64,000 nucleotides of DNA from Paenibacillus phocaeensis (GCF_900021165.1 NZ_FCOQ01000021.1:2567-66566), one strand, 5' to 3'; numbered from the stretch's first letter, positions 37,176 through 46,481 are shown. Numbers and translations: made by a program. The notes: generated by a model from the sequence alone, not told the origin.

Positions 37176-37952
37176 ATGAACATCATTGAGATGAACCAGG
37201 TGACCTGGTTGAGAGAAGGGAAGCCAGTATTGAACGGCATCGATTGGGCGGTCCGGGAGGGGGAGCACTGGGCATTGCTCGGTTTGAACGGTTCCGGCAA
37301 AACGACGCTTCTTAACATGCTTAGCGGATATCTCTGGCCAACCTCCGGCGAGATTCGTGTGCTGGGAAACCGGTTTGGGGAAGTGGATTTGCGAGAGCTG
37401 CGCAAAACGATCGGATGGGTCAGCTCTTCCATGCAATCCAAGCTTCATGGGGAGCAAAAAGCTGAAGATCTCGTGGTAAGCGGCAAGTTCGCCTCTATCG
37501 GACTTTACGAGAAGCCCGATTCGGCAGATTATGACCGGGCAGCCGCTTTAATGGAGCAGCTGCGCTGCAGTCATCTCTATGGCCGCAGCTACCAGACCTG
37601 TTCCCAGGGCGAGCAGCAGAAGCTGCTCATCGCCCGGGCGCTGATGGCTTCGCCCAAGCTGCTGATTCTGGATGAGGCGACAAACGGGCTGGATTTCATC
37701 TCCCGCGAAGGCCTGCTGGCAAGCATCGCGCAGTTGGCTGCCGAACCTGATACGCCGCACATGCTGTACGTGACCCATCATACGGAGGAGATTCTCCCGA
37801 TATTCAATCACACGCTCCTGCTCCGCAGAGGCGAGGTATATTCGCAGGGAAAGACGTCGGAGGTTCTGAACGAATCCGGGTTGTCCGACTTCTTCGAAAC
37901 CCCGGTTGCCTTGCGGTGGAACCAGGAACGGGCCTGGCTGTCCACGAAATAG
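37176..37952 (+). CDS. YlmA-like ABC ATPase without a membrane partner
   Basis: ATPase of 258 residues with Walker A GLNGSGKTTLLNML, signature-region SQGEQQKLLIARAL, Walker B KLLILDEATNGLDF and H-loop THHTEE. The sequence resembles YlmA of Bacillus and the ModF/PhnC-like iron or molybdate group. No permease or binding protein gene is adjacent, so its partner is unknown. ATG 37176 has GGAGGT seven bases upstream; the frame is open from 37077. Its terminator hairpin overlaps the last codons of the convergent germination gene. Confidence 0.85.
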   Translation: MNIIEMNQVTWLREGKPVLNGIDWAVREGEHWALLGLNGSGKTTLLNMLSGYLWPTSGEIRVLGNRFGEVDLRELRKTIGWVSSSMQSKLHGEQKAEDLVVSGKFASIGLYEKPDSADYDRAAALMEQLRCSHLYGRSYQTCSQGEQQKLLIARALMASPKLLILDEATNGLDFISREGLLASIAQLAAEPDTPHMLYVTHHTEEILPIFNHTLLLRRGEVYSQGKTSEVLNESGLSDFFETPVALRWNQERAWLSTK

Positions 37953-37961
37953 GACTTGCTC

Positions 37962-39089
37962 TTACCCCGCCGAGCTTCTCTCGGCGGGTTTGGTTCGTTT
38001 GGATCCCGCAGACTTGGTGCGTATCGCGCTCATCAGCCAATAAATGGTCGGGATCAGGAATTCGCCGATGTACATGAGCGGAGCATAATCTTTGGACATA
38101 AAATGATACAGCTCCGGGGGAGTTCTGACGATGACCAGGGAGAGCACAGAAACAAAAAGGATGACGGGCATCGTGAAAGGCTTATGATCCTTGACGCGAG
38201 TTAACTGGGCCAGGCAAAGGACCGCCGTAAAAACGATAAAGGCTATCTTCACAAAAATACTGGTCAGCCACAAGATGATCAAAAAGGGATCCATCGTTTC
38301 GATAAACGATCCGACCCGAATGAAACGAACCAGCTCCATGTCGGGGTAGGTCAGGTTGGCTCCCAGGTTCGGCCCGAACGTCAGCAGAACCGGAATGAGA
38401 TGCAACAGGATAAAGAGAAGCGAAATCCCGGTTGACCAGATGAGGGTCCGATAAACCTTTTTCGGAGATTTCAAATAAGGGAACAGCAGAAACAGGAAAG
38501 CCATTTCCCCAAATACGGCTGTAGTTTCATAGATGCCTATCCACATATCATTCAACGACAAGTGGGTGTACAAGGCGCTGAACATATCCGTCTCCATCTC
38601 CTGAAACCCGATAAACGGAATGAAGAAGAAGGCGACGGCAAAGACGAGGAAGAAGCCTTCCGCAGTTCGGAAAATCGTCGAGATGCCGCAGCGCACGGCG
38701 TACGCTACGCATACCCCGAAAATGGCCACAACGGCCCAGCCTGGCGTCCCATTCAAATATTCCGACAGGAGAAAGTCGGTAAGTTCTCTTAGGTCGAGGG
38801 CCGCCAGGAAGAGATGGGTCAATAAAATATAGAGCATGAACAAGAGATGCAGGGGCCGCCCCACCAGTTTGCTCCCATACTGTACGAGGAACTCGTCAGG
38901 ACGGGAACTTCCGACCTTGTAAGCCGGGTAGACAAGCAGCAAGCCGAGCAACCCGCCCAGCAGGACAGCGACGGGGGCGGAATATTTGCTGCCCCCGATC
39001 AGCATCCCCGAATAGAAAGCAATCACAGTTGTGAAGATTTGCAAGCTGTAAAGTGTGAAGATTTGGTTTGAGGTTATATTCTTGAGCAT
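37962..39089 (-). CDS. Spore germination receptor permease-like subunit (GerAB family)
   Basis: Integral membrane protein of 375 residues with ten hydrophobic segments, the GerAB/ArcD-type APC fold of germinant receptor B subunits. Typical segments are ITSNQIFTLYSLQIFTTVIAF and TDFLLSEYLNGTPGWAV. In spores the B subunit binds the nutrient germinant in the inner membrane and works with the A and C subunits. GGAGGCGGAG precedes ATG 39089. It is the last gene of a minus-strand operon with order A-C-D-B, 33 bases after the small D gene. Confidence 0.92.
   Translation of the reverse strand: MLKNITSNQIFTLYSLQIFTTVIAFYSGMLIGGSKYSAPVAVLLGGLLGLLLVYPAYKVGSSRPDEFLVQYGSKLVGRPLHLLFMLYILLTHLFLAALDLRELTDFLLSEYLNGTPGWAVVAIFGVCVAYAVRCGISTIFRTAEGFFLVFAVAFFFIPFIGFQEMETDMFSALYTHLSLNDMWIGIYETTAVFGEMAFLFLLFPYLKSPKKVYRTLIWSTGISLLFILLHLIPVLLTFGPNLGANLTYPDMELVRFIRVGSFIETMDPFLIILWLTSIFVKIAFIVFTAVLCLAQLTRVKDHKPFTMPVILFVSVLSLVIVRTPPELYHFMSKDYAPLMYIGEFLIPTIYWLMSAIRTKSAGSKRTKPAERSSAG
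37966..37991 (+). terminator. Terminator of the YlmA-like gene, inside the end of the GerAB gene
   Basis: A perfect 9-bp stem CCCGCCGAG/CTCGGCGGG with a five-base loop and TTTGGTT. It overlaps the last codons of the convergent GerAB gene, which ends at 37962. Confidence 0.7.
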
Positions 39090-39122
39090 GCTCTCCGCCT
39101 CCTGGCGACCGGAATCTTAGGA

Positions 39123-39329
39123 TTAACCCAGCAATGTCTCGCGTAAATAGCGAAACATCATAAGGAGATTCCATCGGTCCTTCAGTTTAAATAGCACTTC
39201 AGAGATAACGAATAGACAGATTGATACGATCAAAACAGTGACACGGGTGTTAAGCTTGATCCCTTCCTTCTTCTGCATGAACCAGTCTGACAGCATGATC
39301 AGTACAAACAGGATTCCTAACCAAACCAC
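39123..39329 (-). CDS. Small two-helix membrane protein of the germination operon (D-subunit type)
   Basis: A 68-residue protein with two hydrophobic helices (about residues 2-17 and 29-46) separated by the charged stretch QKKEGIKLNTR. It starts at GTG 39329 with GAGGG upstream, 12 bases after the C-subunit stop. Small two-helix proteins of this size are encoded in several Bacillus germination operons and are called D subunits; some modulate receptor activity. Assignment rests on size, topology and position, not on a sequence motif. Confidence 0.75.
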   Translation of the reverse strand: MVWLGILFVLIMLSDWFMQKKEGIKLNTRVTVLIVSICLFVISEVLFKLKDRWNLLMMFRYLRETLLG

Positions 39330-39341
39330 GCTTATCCCTCA

Positions 39342-40541
39342 CTATCGATTGGTTTCTTGAACCACTGAACGGTAAACGCCGCCCGCACGGTTCAGCTTAA
39401 TATCCACGCTAACTTCAATCGGAAGCTCCTTGGCATAGAAATTCTTCCATTGCTCTTTCATTGAATGCCAGATTTTAGGATATCTCCAATCCAGATATTG
39501 GCTTAATAAGAAGGCGTCGGAACGGGTTTGGCGCGTCTTCGCCAAGACTTCAAGAAATTGCTCCTCGACCGCTTTATCAAGGAGTTTCTCCAACTGATCA
39601 ATAACATCAGGGTTCTTCAAATCCATGTGTGAAAACGAAGCTTCCACACTTGCCTTGGCGCTGCTCTTGATCCGAAACGAGAGGTTCCCGCCGTGCACGA
39701 TGGGATCAATGCTCGTCTTGATCCCCTCGATGAGAAAGCTCATTTCTTTCTCATCGGTCGGAGAGGAGATCGTGATCGTCGTGCTTCTAAGCTGGGAGCT
39801 GATCCAGAGCGCGATCCGATGTTCGTGAGAGGACAGCTCCGTCTTCGCCATTCTGCCGCCGCTGAATATCGCAGCCCCTCCGGACCCCATCCAACGATCC
39901 TTCTGGGGATTCTCCTGCGCCACACCCGGCAGGTCTCCGAAGCTAAGAAGAGGAATCAGAATATCTCCGCCTTGGTACAGTGCCAGCTTATAATCCTTGA
40001 TCGTGGTGTCCAGGGTAAAGTGATTGTTGACGTATTTGCGCAAAATATCGCTAAGAATTCGTTCGAACACCATCGGCGATCGCGTAACTTCTATTACATT
40101 ATTTGGAGTTATGAACAGACTTGCGCTGAGCCGAAACGAAGGCTGGCGGAAGACGAATTCGACGACTTTGTCCAGGCCTTGTTCTGCTTGTCTTCGGCCA
40201 ACCAAGATAATGCGGGTTTGACCAAACGAAATGTTGCGGGACAGGTCAACCTGAATCAGGCTTAACGCCTTGCTCAGGTTCTCCGCTCGTCTGGTCACGA
40301 AACTGAACGGATCCCCTTGGGGTTGCCCCGTTCCTCCAGCCTCGCCCGGTATCATGCGGTTTGGCAGCGGGATTCCGAGCGTCAACTCCGTTTGCCCGTC
40401 CTCCGTCAGATCAATCAGCACGGTGTTTACAAATGCGCGGTTATTTAATTCCTGGGCAGACCAGCACCCGCCAACGCCGATGAAGAGCAGGAATACCAGC
40501 GTTGCCGTTACGATAGTACGTTGTATTCGTCTTCTCATCAC
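39342..40541 (-). CDS. Spore germination receptor lipoprotein subunit (GerAC family)
   Basis: Lipoprotein of 399 residues with signal peptide and lipobox GVGGC, followed by the GerAC start CWSAQELNNRAFVNTVLIDL. The long extracytoplasmic part matches Ger(x)C proteins, which lie on the outer face of the spore inner membrane. The frame begins at GTG 40541 or ATG 40538, both overlapping the A-subunit stop, with AAGGTGA upstream. It is the second gene of the A-C-D-B operon. Its precise role in germinant signalling is not known even in the model spores. Confidence 0.9.
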   Translation of the reverse strand: MMRRRIQRTIVTATLVFLLFIGVGGCWSAQELNNRAFVNTVLIDLTEDGQTELTLGIPLPNRMIPGEAGGTGQPQGDPFSFVTRRAENLSKALSLIQVDLSRNISFGQTRIILVGRRQAEQGLDKVVEFVFRQPSFRLSASLFITPNNVIEVTRSPMVFERILSDILRKYVNNHFTLDTTIKDYKLALYQGGDILIPLLSFGDLPGVAQENPQKDRWMGSGGAAIFSGGRMAKTELSSHEHRIALWISSQLRSTTITISSPTDEKEMSFLIEGIKTSIDPIVHGGNLSFRIKSSAKASVEASFSHMDLKNPDVIDQLEKLLDKAVEEQFLEVLAKTRQTRSDAFLLSQYLDWRYPKIWHSMKEQWKNFYAKELPIEVSVDIKLNRAGGVYRSVVQETNR

Positions 40542-42133
40542 TCCAGTTCACCTTTCTCCTTAACCCAAGCGCGCGGGTTGTCAGATTGGCGGACCTCGTT
40601 GTTCGTGAGCTGCACGGGTCGCTTGTGCATTTTCCACCAGGGCGCTCGAAGGAGCGTATCGCCCAAATCCTCAGTAACGAGCGGGGCAATTGGAGACAAA
40701 TAAGGAACTCCAAAGGACCTCATGTTGACCAGATGAATATAAATCAAAATCATCCCGCAGGTTACACCGTACAATCCGAACATGGAGGCCAGGATCATAA
40801 TCGGAAAACGCAGCAGCCGAAAAGCTAGTCCCAAATCGAAATGGGGGATAATGAAGGAAGCGATCCCCGTTAAGGATACGATAATGACCATCGCCGCCGA
40901 GACGATTCCCGCCTGGACTGCCGCAGTGCCGATGATCAAAGCTCCGATAATAGAGACGGCTTGCCCGATGGATTTTGGAATTCGGATCGAGGCCTCGCGG
41001 AGCGCCTCAAAAGCTAACTCCATGGCAAATGCCTCCCATAACGCCGGAAAGGGGACGATTTCCCGAGAGGCTGCGATAGTAATAAGCAACTGGGACGGAA
41101 TCATTTCCGGGTGAAACGTCGTCACGGCAATATAAATCGATGGAAGGGTTAAGGAAGCAAATACGAAAAAATAACGGATCCAGCGTATCCAGTTCGCCGC
41201 GACATAACGTTGATAATAATCCTCAGCCGATTGCAGCAGCATAGGCAGCGTCACCGGGGCAATCAACACGATCGGCGAGCCGTCTACAAAAACGGCGATT
41301 CTTCCTTCCAGCAGCGCCGCACAAACAACATCAGGACGTTCCGTATATTGGAGCTGCGGAAAAGGCGAGTAAGGGTTATCCTCGATCACCTCTTCCAAAT
41401 AAGCGGAGCCGAGCACTCCATCCATGTCAACATAAGATAAACGCCGCTTCATTTCCTTCAGGAGTTCCGGTTTGCATACGCCTTCGACATAAGCCAGAAC
41501 GACGCTGGTATGCGTCTCCCGGCCTTTGTTGACGGCCGGCGTCTTGAGCTGAGGGCTTTTGATTCGGCGGCGAATCATGGTCATGTTCTTCTCCAAATCC
41601 TCGATAAACGCTTCTCTTGATCCGCGAATAACGGATTCGTTCGGAGCTTCATCGATTCCGCGCGTAGGGTACGCCGAAATGGAGAATGTCATCATCCGCG
41701 AATCCCCGTCGATCAACAGCAGTGCCCCGGCGTTCAGTACGGCCTGAACCCCTTGATCCAGATCCTCAATGACCGTGGCTTGGGAGACGCTCAGCGCCTC
41801 ATCCTCGAACAAAAATTCATAGATATCCTTGTCCTTCAACTGCGCGCTTTCCCGCTGTAAGCTTCGGACGATGAATTGCTGGGCCGAATCCTGAGCAATC
41901 ATGCCGCGAACGTAGACTAATACGCAGCGCTGACCGGTGCTGATCGTAAACTCCCGGTAGATGATGTCTGAGCTGTCCATCAGCTCCTGCTTCAGCCAAT
42001 TAAATCGTACCGACAAACTTGGGTCTGCAGCGGGAGCGGATGATTCCGGTTTGCTCTTGGAGCTTGAAGGGTTCTTTCTTGGTTTGTCCCCTCCGGAGAG
42101 CTTCCGGCGTTGCAGCTTTCTGATGAAAGGCAT
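40538..42133 (-). CDS. Spore germination receptor A subunit (GerAA family)
   Basis: Membrane protein of 531 residues. A soluble N-terminal domain of about 240 residues (with KSPQLKTPAVNKGRETHTSVV-like region and YVEGVCKPELLKEMKRRL) is followed by several helices, including PSIYIAVTTFHPEMIPSQLL and SIGQAVSIIGALIIGTAAVQAGIVS, hallmarks of GerAA. A subunits form the oligomeric ion channel of the receptor. The frame extends upstream to 42178, but ATG 42133 has GGAAGGAGGAGG immediately before it. A sigma-G type promoter lies at 42169-42198. It is the first gene of the operon. Confidence 0.93.
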   Translation of the reverse strand: MPFIRKLQRRKLSGGDKPRKNPSSSKSKPESSAPAADPSLSVRFNWLKQELMDSSDIIYREFTISTGQRCVLVYVRGMIAQDSAQQFIVRSLQRESAQLKDKDIYEFLFEDEALSVSQATVIEDLDQGVQAVLNAGALLLIDGDSRMMTFSISAYPTRGIDEAPNESVIRGSREAFIEDLEKNMTMIRRRIKSPQLKTPAVNKGRETHTSVVLAYVEGVCKPELLKEMKRRLSYVDMDGVLGSAYLEEVIEDNPYSPFPQLQYTERPDVVCAALLEGRIAVFVDGSPIVLIAPVTLPMLLQSAEDYYQRYVAANWIRWIRYFFVFASLTLPSIYIAVTTFHPEMIPSQLLITIAASREIVPFPALWEAFAMELAFEALREASIRIPKSIGQAVSIIGALIIGTAAVQAGIVSAAMVIIVSLTGIASFIIPHFDLGLAFRLLRFPIMILASMFGLYGVTCGMILIYIHLVNMRSFGVPYLSPIAPLVTEDLGDTLLRAPWWKMHKRPVQLTNNEVRQSDNPRAWVKEKGELE

Positions 42134-42168
42134 GGAACCTCCTCCTTCCTGAACCGACTCTTCCCGGT

Positions 42169-42198
42169 TAAGATGCACGGCGAACAGGAAATTTATTC
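42169..42198 (-). promoter_or_regulatory. Sigma-G type promoter of the A-C-D-B germination operon
   Basis: On the minus strand, GAATA (42198-42194) and CATCTTA (42175-42169) are 18 bases apart, matching the sigma-G pattern GHATR-N18-CATNHTA. They lie 36 bases before ATG 42133. Germination receptor operons are classically forespore sigma-G targets. Confidence 0.6.
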
Positions 42199-42314
42199 TT
42201 GTGTCGGGCTTGGAGTAGACCCTATGAAAATCCGAAACGGGATTATTTTCGGAGCAAGTTGGTAATAAAGGGTAACGACATCAGAGATGACCAGACAAGT
42301 GGGGATGAGTTGCT

Positions 42315-43895
42315 ATGCCAAGAATGATGTTTCGAAATTATCACAACAAACGCAGCCCCTTCCGAAAGAACACAGGCTTGCACGAAGGAGCCTCCACCGC
42401 AAGCGAAATTGGCGGCAGCCTTCATGAATCAATTGCCCGGATCGTTCGCATTCTGGAGGCCCCGGACGATTTGGTTACCCGGTTTATCAGCGGGAAAGAC
42501 GGAGTTCCAATGTGCGCGATTCTATGCATTGCGGGATTATCGGATTTAAATATGATTAACGAGCAGATTGTTCCCTCCCTGCAGCGGGCGTTTTCGGTGG
42601 TCGAACCAACCCAGAAGATGTCCGGGCAGGAGATGTTTGAAATGTTGGATCAGCATTTTCTATCGGTCCAAAAATATAAAACTACCCAATCGCTGGATGA
42701 TATTCTCGTATCCATATTGTCGGGGGATACCGCATTGTTTATCGAGGGGTTGGACCGGGTCCTGCTGATCGGCAGCAAGAAATGGACGGGGCGAAGCGTG
42801 GAGGAGCCTCAGACCGAAGCTTTGGTGCGCGGACCGCGGGAAGGGTTTAACGAAAGTATTGAAACGAACCTCATCCTCCTGCGGCGGGCAATTCGCGATC
42901 CCAAGCTACGATTTGATCCTTACCGAATAGGGGAACGGAGCAAAAAAGAGCTGGTTATCGCTTATATCGATAACATCGTACATCCGGATCTCCTCCAAGA
43001 GGTGAAGCGGAGGGTGGAGACGATCGATATTGACGATGTCCCGGAGAGCGGAACGATCGAACAGATGATTCAGGACAGCTTCCTCTCTCCGTTCCCTCTG
43101 ATTCTGCATACGGAACGGCCGGATAAGGCGGCCTCCGCGATCCTGCAGGGCAAGGTCGTAATTTTGCTCGACGGAACTCCGTTTTCCCTGATTATGCCCA
43201 CGACGTTTGTATCCCTGGTGCAATCCCCGGAGGATTATTACGAACGCTGGCTGATCGGAACCTTGATTCGCGTCCTGCGGTATTCGGCGGTCGTCATTTC
43301 CTTGACGTTCCCATCGATTTATATCGCTCTCGTCTCCTTCCATCAGGGGATGATTCCTTCCAAACTTGCTTTCTCGATCGCGGCTTCCCGGGAGGGGGTT
43401 CCGTTCCCGGCGGTTGTTGAGGCTTTTTTAATGGAGTTAACGCTGGAGCTGCTCCGTGAAGCCGGCGTGCGCTTGCCGAAGCCCATTGGGCAAACCATCG
43501 GGATTGTGGGAGGGCTGGTAATTGGCGAAGCCGCCGTACAAGCGGGGATCGTCAGTCCCATTATGGTCATTGTGGTGGCGGTAACGGCCGTTTCCTCCTT
43601 CGCCATCCCTTCCTACAGTGCGGGCATCGCCTTTCGCATTTTGCGCTTTCTTACGATGATCGCAGCTTCGATGTTTGGCCTTTACGGGATCATTCTCGCC
43701 ATGATCATGATCTGCATTCACTTGTCGAGGCTGCAGAGCTTCGGGGTTCCTTATTTAACGCCGTTATCCCCCGGTTTCTATCGCGATTGGCGGGATATGA
43801 TCATCCGTGCCCCCTCTACGATGCTGACGAAACGGCCGCAATTTATGCAAACCAAAGACGACTCCAGAATGGGAAATAAGGGGGGAGGCCCATGA
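42315..43895 (+). CDS. Spore germination receptor A subunit (GerAA family), second receptor
   Basis: Second GerAA-type protein, 526 residues, divergent from the first. It has the same architecture: a soluble N-terminal domain (VKRRVETIDIDDVPESG, LHTERPDKAASAILQG), then membrane segments PSIYIALVSFHQGMIPSKLAF and PIGQTIGIVGGLVIGEAAVQAGIVS. The two A subunits are clearly paralogous but well diverged. The start ATG 42315 follows GGGGATGAG. The stop overlaps the B-subunit start (ATGA). No sigma-G match was found upstream on this strand, although co-expression with the divergent operon is expected. Confidence 0.93.
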   Translation: MPRMMFRNYHNKRSPFRKNTGLHEGASTASEIGGSLHESIARIVRILEAPDDLVTRFISGKDGVPMCAILCIAGLSDLNMINEQIVPSLQRAFSVVEPTQKMSGQEMFEMLDQHFLSVQKYKTTQSLDDILVSILSGDTALFIEGLDRVLLIGSKKWTGRSVEEPQTEALVRGPREGFNESIETNLILLRRAIRDPKLRFDPYRIGERSKKELVIAYIDNIVHPDLLQEVKRRVETIDIDDVPESGTIEQMIQDSFLSPFPLILHTERPDKAASAILQGKVVILLDGTPFSLIMPTTFVSLVQSPEDYYERWLIGTLIRVLRYSAVVISLTFPSIYIALVSFHQGMIPSKLAFSIAASREGVPFPAVVEAFLMELTLELLREAGVRLPKPIGQTIGIVGGLVIGEAAVQAGIVSPIMVIVVAVTAVSSFAIPSYSAGIAFRILRFLTMIAASMFGLYGIILAMIMICIHLSRLQSFGVPYLTPLSPGFYRDWRDMIIRAPSTMLTKRPQFMQTKDDSRMGNKGGGP

Positions 43896-44998
43896 AGTCC
43901 TTTGAGTATGGGGATCGGGAAGTAGGCACCTATGAGGTTTTCGCCTCCGTTGCGAATATGGTCATCGGTTTTGGCGTCCTAATGTTGCCGCGCACCATCG
44001 TAGAAACGACGCGATCGGTCGACGGGTGGATTTCGATCCTGATTGGCGGATGGGTCGCCCTGATGTTTACTTGGATCGTTGCCAAGCTCATCTCCCGTTT
44101 CCCCAAACGGAATCTGTACGATATCGCCAGCGCGGTCATCGGAAAGCCCGCGGCCGTGCTCTTTACGTTGCTATTTGCCGGTTATATGTTGACCTTTGTC
44201 GCCTATGAAACCCGAGGGGTGGCGAGCATCTCGCGAATCTATCTGTTCGACCGAACTCCGGTGGAAGTCATCTGCCTGGTATTCCTGCTGGTGCTCATTT
44301 ATGGCGTAGCCGGACCCAGCGTGGCGTTATTCCGGTTAAATACCTTGTTCTTGCCGATTGTGATCCTGCTGTTGTTCATCTTGTTCCTCATGAATATCAG
44401 CCTGTTTAAGTTCAATAACCTCATGCCGTTTTTTGTAACCGATTGGCGGAGTGTGGTTGTGGCTTCCAAGGAGTCGGCCTTTTCATTTATCGGGTTTGAG
44501 ATTTTATTGTTCTATAATGCGGTGATCAATCAGCCGAAGAAGGTCGCCAAAGCCTCGATGTTTGGCATATTGATTCCGCTCGTGCTTTACGTGCTGACTT
44601 TTATATTCACCGTGGGTGTTTTCGGCCTGGAGGTGACGGGCAGCATGCTTTATCCTACAGCGGAGCTAGCCAAGCAGGTGCAGGTTCCCGGCGGTTTTTT
44701 CGAAAGGTTTGAGTCGATCTTTTTTTCGGTATGGGTACTCACCTTGTTCAACACGGCGTCGATGGCCTATGACGTAGCTTTACAGGCGTTGGAGGCTGTA
44801 TTTAAAAAAGCCAAGCGGATAACGCTGGCGTTTTGGTTAGGACCTCTCATTTTCCTGGTCGTGATGCAGCCGCAAAATTTGATCGAAATCCAACAATTCG
44901 GGGAATGGATCAGCTATGCCGGGATCGGTCTAGGGATGATTCTTCCGACGATGCTGTTGTTATTGTCCATCTTGCGGGGGGTGAAAGGACGTGCGTAG
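43892..44998 (+). CDS. Spore germination receptor permease-like subunit (GerAB family), second receptor
   Basis: Ten-helix membrane protein of 368 residues of the GerAB family. Its start, REVGTYEVFASVANMVIGFGVLMLPR, resembles APC transporters, and FFVTDWRSVVVASKESAFSFIGFE is a typical GerAB loop and helix. Expected role: binding the nutrient germinant. The start overlaps the A-subunit stop by ATGA and its 3' end overlaps the C-subunit gene by eight bases, so A-B-C are tightly coupled. It differs strongly from the B subunit of the divergent operon, so the two receptors probably respond to different nutrients. Confidence 0.92.
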   Translation: MKSFEYGDREVGTYEVFASVANMVIGFGVLMLPRTIVETTRSVDGWISILIGGWVALMFTWIVAKLISRFPKRNLYDIASAVIGKPAAVLFTLLFAGYMLTFVAYETRGVASISRIYLFDRTPVEVICLVFLLVLIYGVAGPSVALFRLNTLFLPIVILLLFILFLMNISLFKFNNLMPFFVTDWRSVVVASKESAFSFIGFEILLFYNAVINQPKKVAKASMFGILIPLVLYVLTFIFTVGVFGLEVTGSMLYPTAELAKQVQVPGGFFERFESIFFSVWVLTLFNTASMAYDVALQALEAVFKKAKRITLAFWLGPLIFLVVMQPQNLIEIQQFGEWISYAGIGLGMILPTMLLLLSILRGVKGRA

Positions 44999-46163
44999 GG
45001 TTTGCTGCGGCGGGTTCATCGCACTCGCCCTGGCCGTATTGATCACCGGTTGCTGGGACCGGGTTGAGATTGAAGAAAGAGGGTTCGTGGTGGGGGCCGG
45101 GATTGACCTCGCCAAGGAAGAAGAGGCAGAGAGAGGTCAGTTTCTGCTCACGTTTCAGTTTGTCGTTCCGGGCGGATTACAGGCCAAAGAAGGCGGAAGC
45201 CAAAGCGGGAGCAAAAACACCGCCTTCTTTAACTTGTCGGCCTCGGCCAATACGATGTTTACGGCGGCTCGGGACATGTCATACCTGACAAGCCGCAGCC
45301 CTTACTTGCAGCATATGCGCCTGATCCTGATCTCCGAGGAACTGGCCGCCAGCGGCGAGCTTTCGACGGCCCTGGACTTGTTTCTCCGTGACCATGAAAT
45401 GCGAAGATCTACGAAGATCATGGTGACCGAAGGGGAGACGCGCGCGCTATTGGAGACGAATCCGAAGAACGAGAAGCTGCCGGTCATGTATTTTGAATCT
45501 ACGTCGCTAAATCCGACCAAGAGCTCAAGGATCTATCCGCCCACCAGCATCGGGGATGTTCAAGGCTATATGCTCACGAAAAGCAGCTTCGCGCTTCCGA
45601 AAATCCGTAAAGTCAAGGATGAAGTATCGGTTTCGGGCGCAGCTTTGTTTGACGGCGATCAGAAGCTGAGAGGATTGTTAAATGATGATGAAACCTCAGG
45701 GCTGAACATCTTGCGGGGGACGGCGCAGGACGGGGTGCTGGAGCTTCATGTAAATGATCATTTTCTGGCTTACGAAATCAAAGGGTTGCGTCGCAGCATT
45801 CAAGCGGATGTATCCGATCCGGAGCAGATCCGATTTATCCTCCGCCTTGAGATGGAAGGGAACGTTGGAGAATCCCAGGAACGCATCGATTTGCTTGCTC
45901 CGGATGAGCTCGCGGAAATCGAGGAAGCGACGGCAGAGCAATTAACCCGTCTGACTACACGAACGATCCGCAAGGTACAGCAGGAATACGGCGTGGATGT
46001 TATCGGTTTAGGGGACGATCTGAAACGCAGGCATCCTGCGGTCTGGGAGAAGATCAAAGACGATTGGGAACAGGGCGAACGGTATTATACCCGCTGCGAC
46101 ATCCGGGTGGAGGTTCGAACCAAGGTTCGCATAGTGGGATCTACGGTGGAAACAACGGATTAG
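44991..46163 (+). CDS. Spore germination receptor lipoprotein subunit (GerAC family), second receptor
   Basis: Lipoprotein of 390 residues with lipobox LITGC followed by the family start CWDRVEIEERGFVVGAGIDLA. Further GerAC features are SYLTSRSPYLQHMRLILISEELA and the C-terminal VIGLGDDLKRRHPAVWEKIKDDW. It begins at GTG 44991, inside the end of the B-subunit gene, with a G-rich GGGGGGTGAAAGG leader. A 48-residue membrane protein gene follows 15 bases later. It completes an A-B-C receptor operon. Confidence 0.92.
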   Translation: MRRVCCGGFIALALAVLITGCWDRVEIEERGFVVGAGIDLAKEEEAERGQFLLTFQFVVPGGLQAKEGGSQSGSKNTAFFNLSASANTMFTAARDMSYLTSRSPYLQHMRLILISEELAASGELSTALDLFLRDHEMRRSTKIMVTEGETRALLETNPKNEKLPVMYFESTSLNPTKSSRIYPPTSIGDVQGYMLTKSSFALPKIRKVKDEVSVSGAALFDGDQKLRGLLNDDETSGLNILRGTAQDGVLELHVNDHFLAYEIKGLRRSIQADVSDPEQIRFILRLEMEGNVGESQERIDLLAPDELAEIEEATAEQLTRLTTRTIRKVQQEYGVDVIGLGDDLKRRHPAVWEKIKDDWEQGERYYTRCDIRVEVRTKVRIVGSTVETTD

Positions 46164-46178
46164 AGGAGGAATGAACCG

Positions 46179-46325
46179 ATGTGGGATGTGTTGCTGGACC
46201 GGCTTCCCACCGCAAGAACATGGATCTGTGCAGGGGTAGCGGCCGTGATTCCGTGGATCGTTTATTCGATCCACCAGGCTTTGCACCGTTACGGAGATCC
46301 GCCGTGGAAACGGAAGGCGGAGTAA
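46179..46325 (+). CDS. 48-residue single-pass membrane protein ending the second germination operon
   Basis: A short gene with a strong ribosome binding site: GAGGAGG at 46163-46169 is nine bases before ATG 46179. It starts 15 bases after the C-subunit stop. The protein opens MWDVLLDRLPTARTW, has one hydrophobic helix (about residues 15-31), then a charged tail GDPPWKRKAE. Position and size suggest a small receptor accessory protein like the D subunits, but it has one helix instead of two and no visible similarity to the 68-residue protein at 39123. Its function is unknown. A small hairpin, GGGTC-TTTT-GACCC, follows the stop. Confidence 0.75.
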   Translation: MWDVLLDRLPTARTWICAGVAAVIPWIVYSIHQALHRYGDPPWKRKAE

Positions 46326-46481
46326 AAGGGTCTTTTGACCCGGGTAATTGAACTGGATCGGCGGCTTCCCTCTCTTCAAAACACGCCTTTAGGACTATTC
46401 AGGGCGCGTCGAGTTTACGCGATATTTATAGGTAATGGAAGAAATTTCGACGATTTCGCGTAGAGAAGAAGGGAGGGTCAT

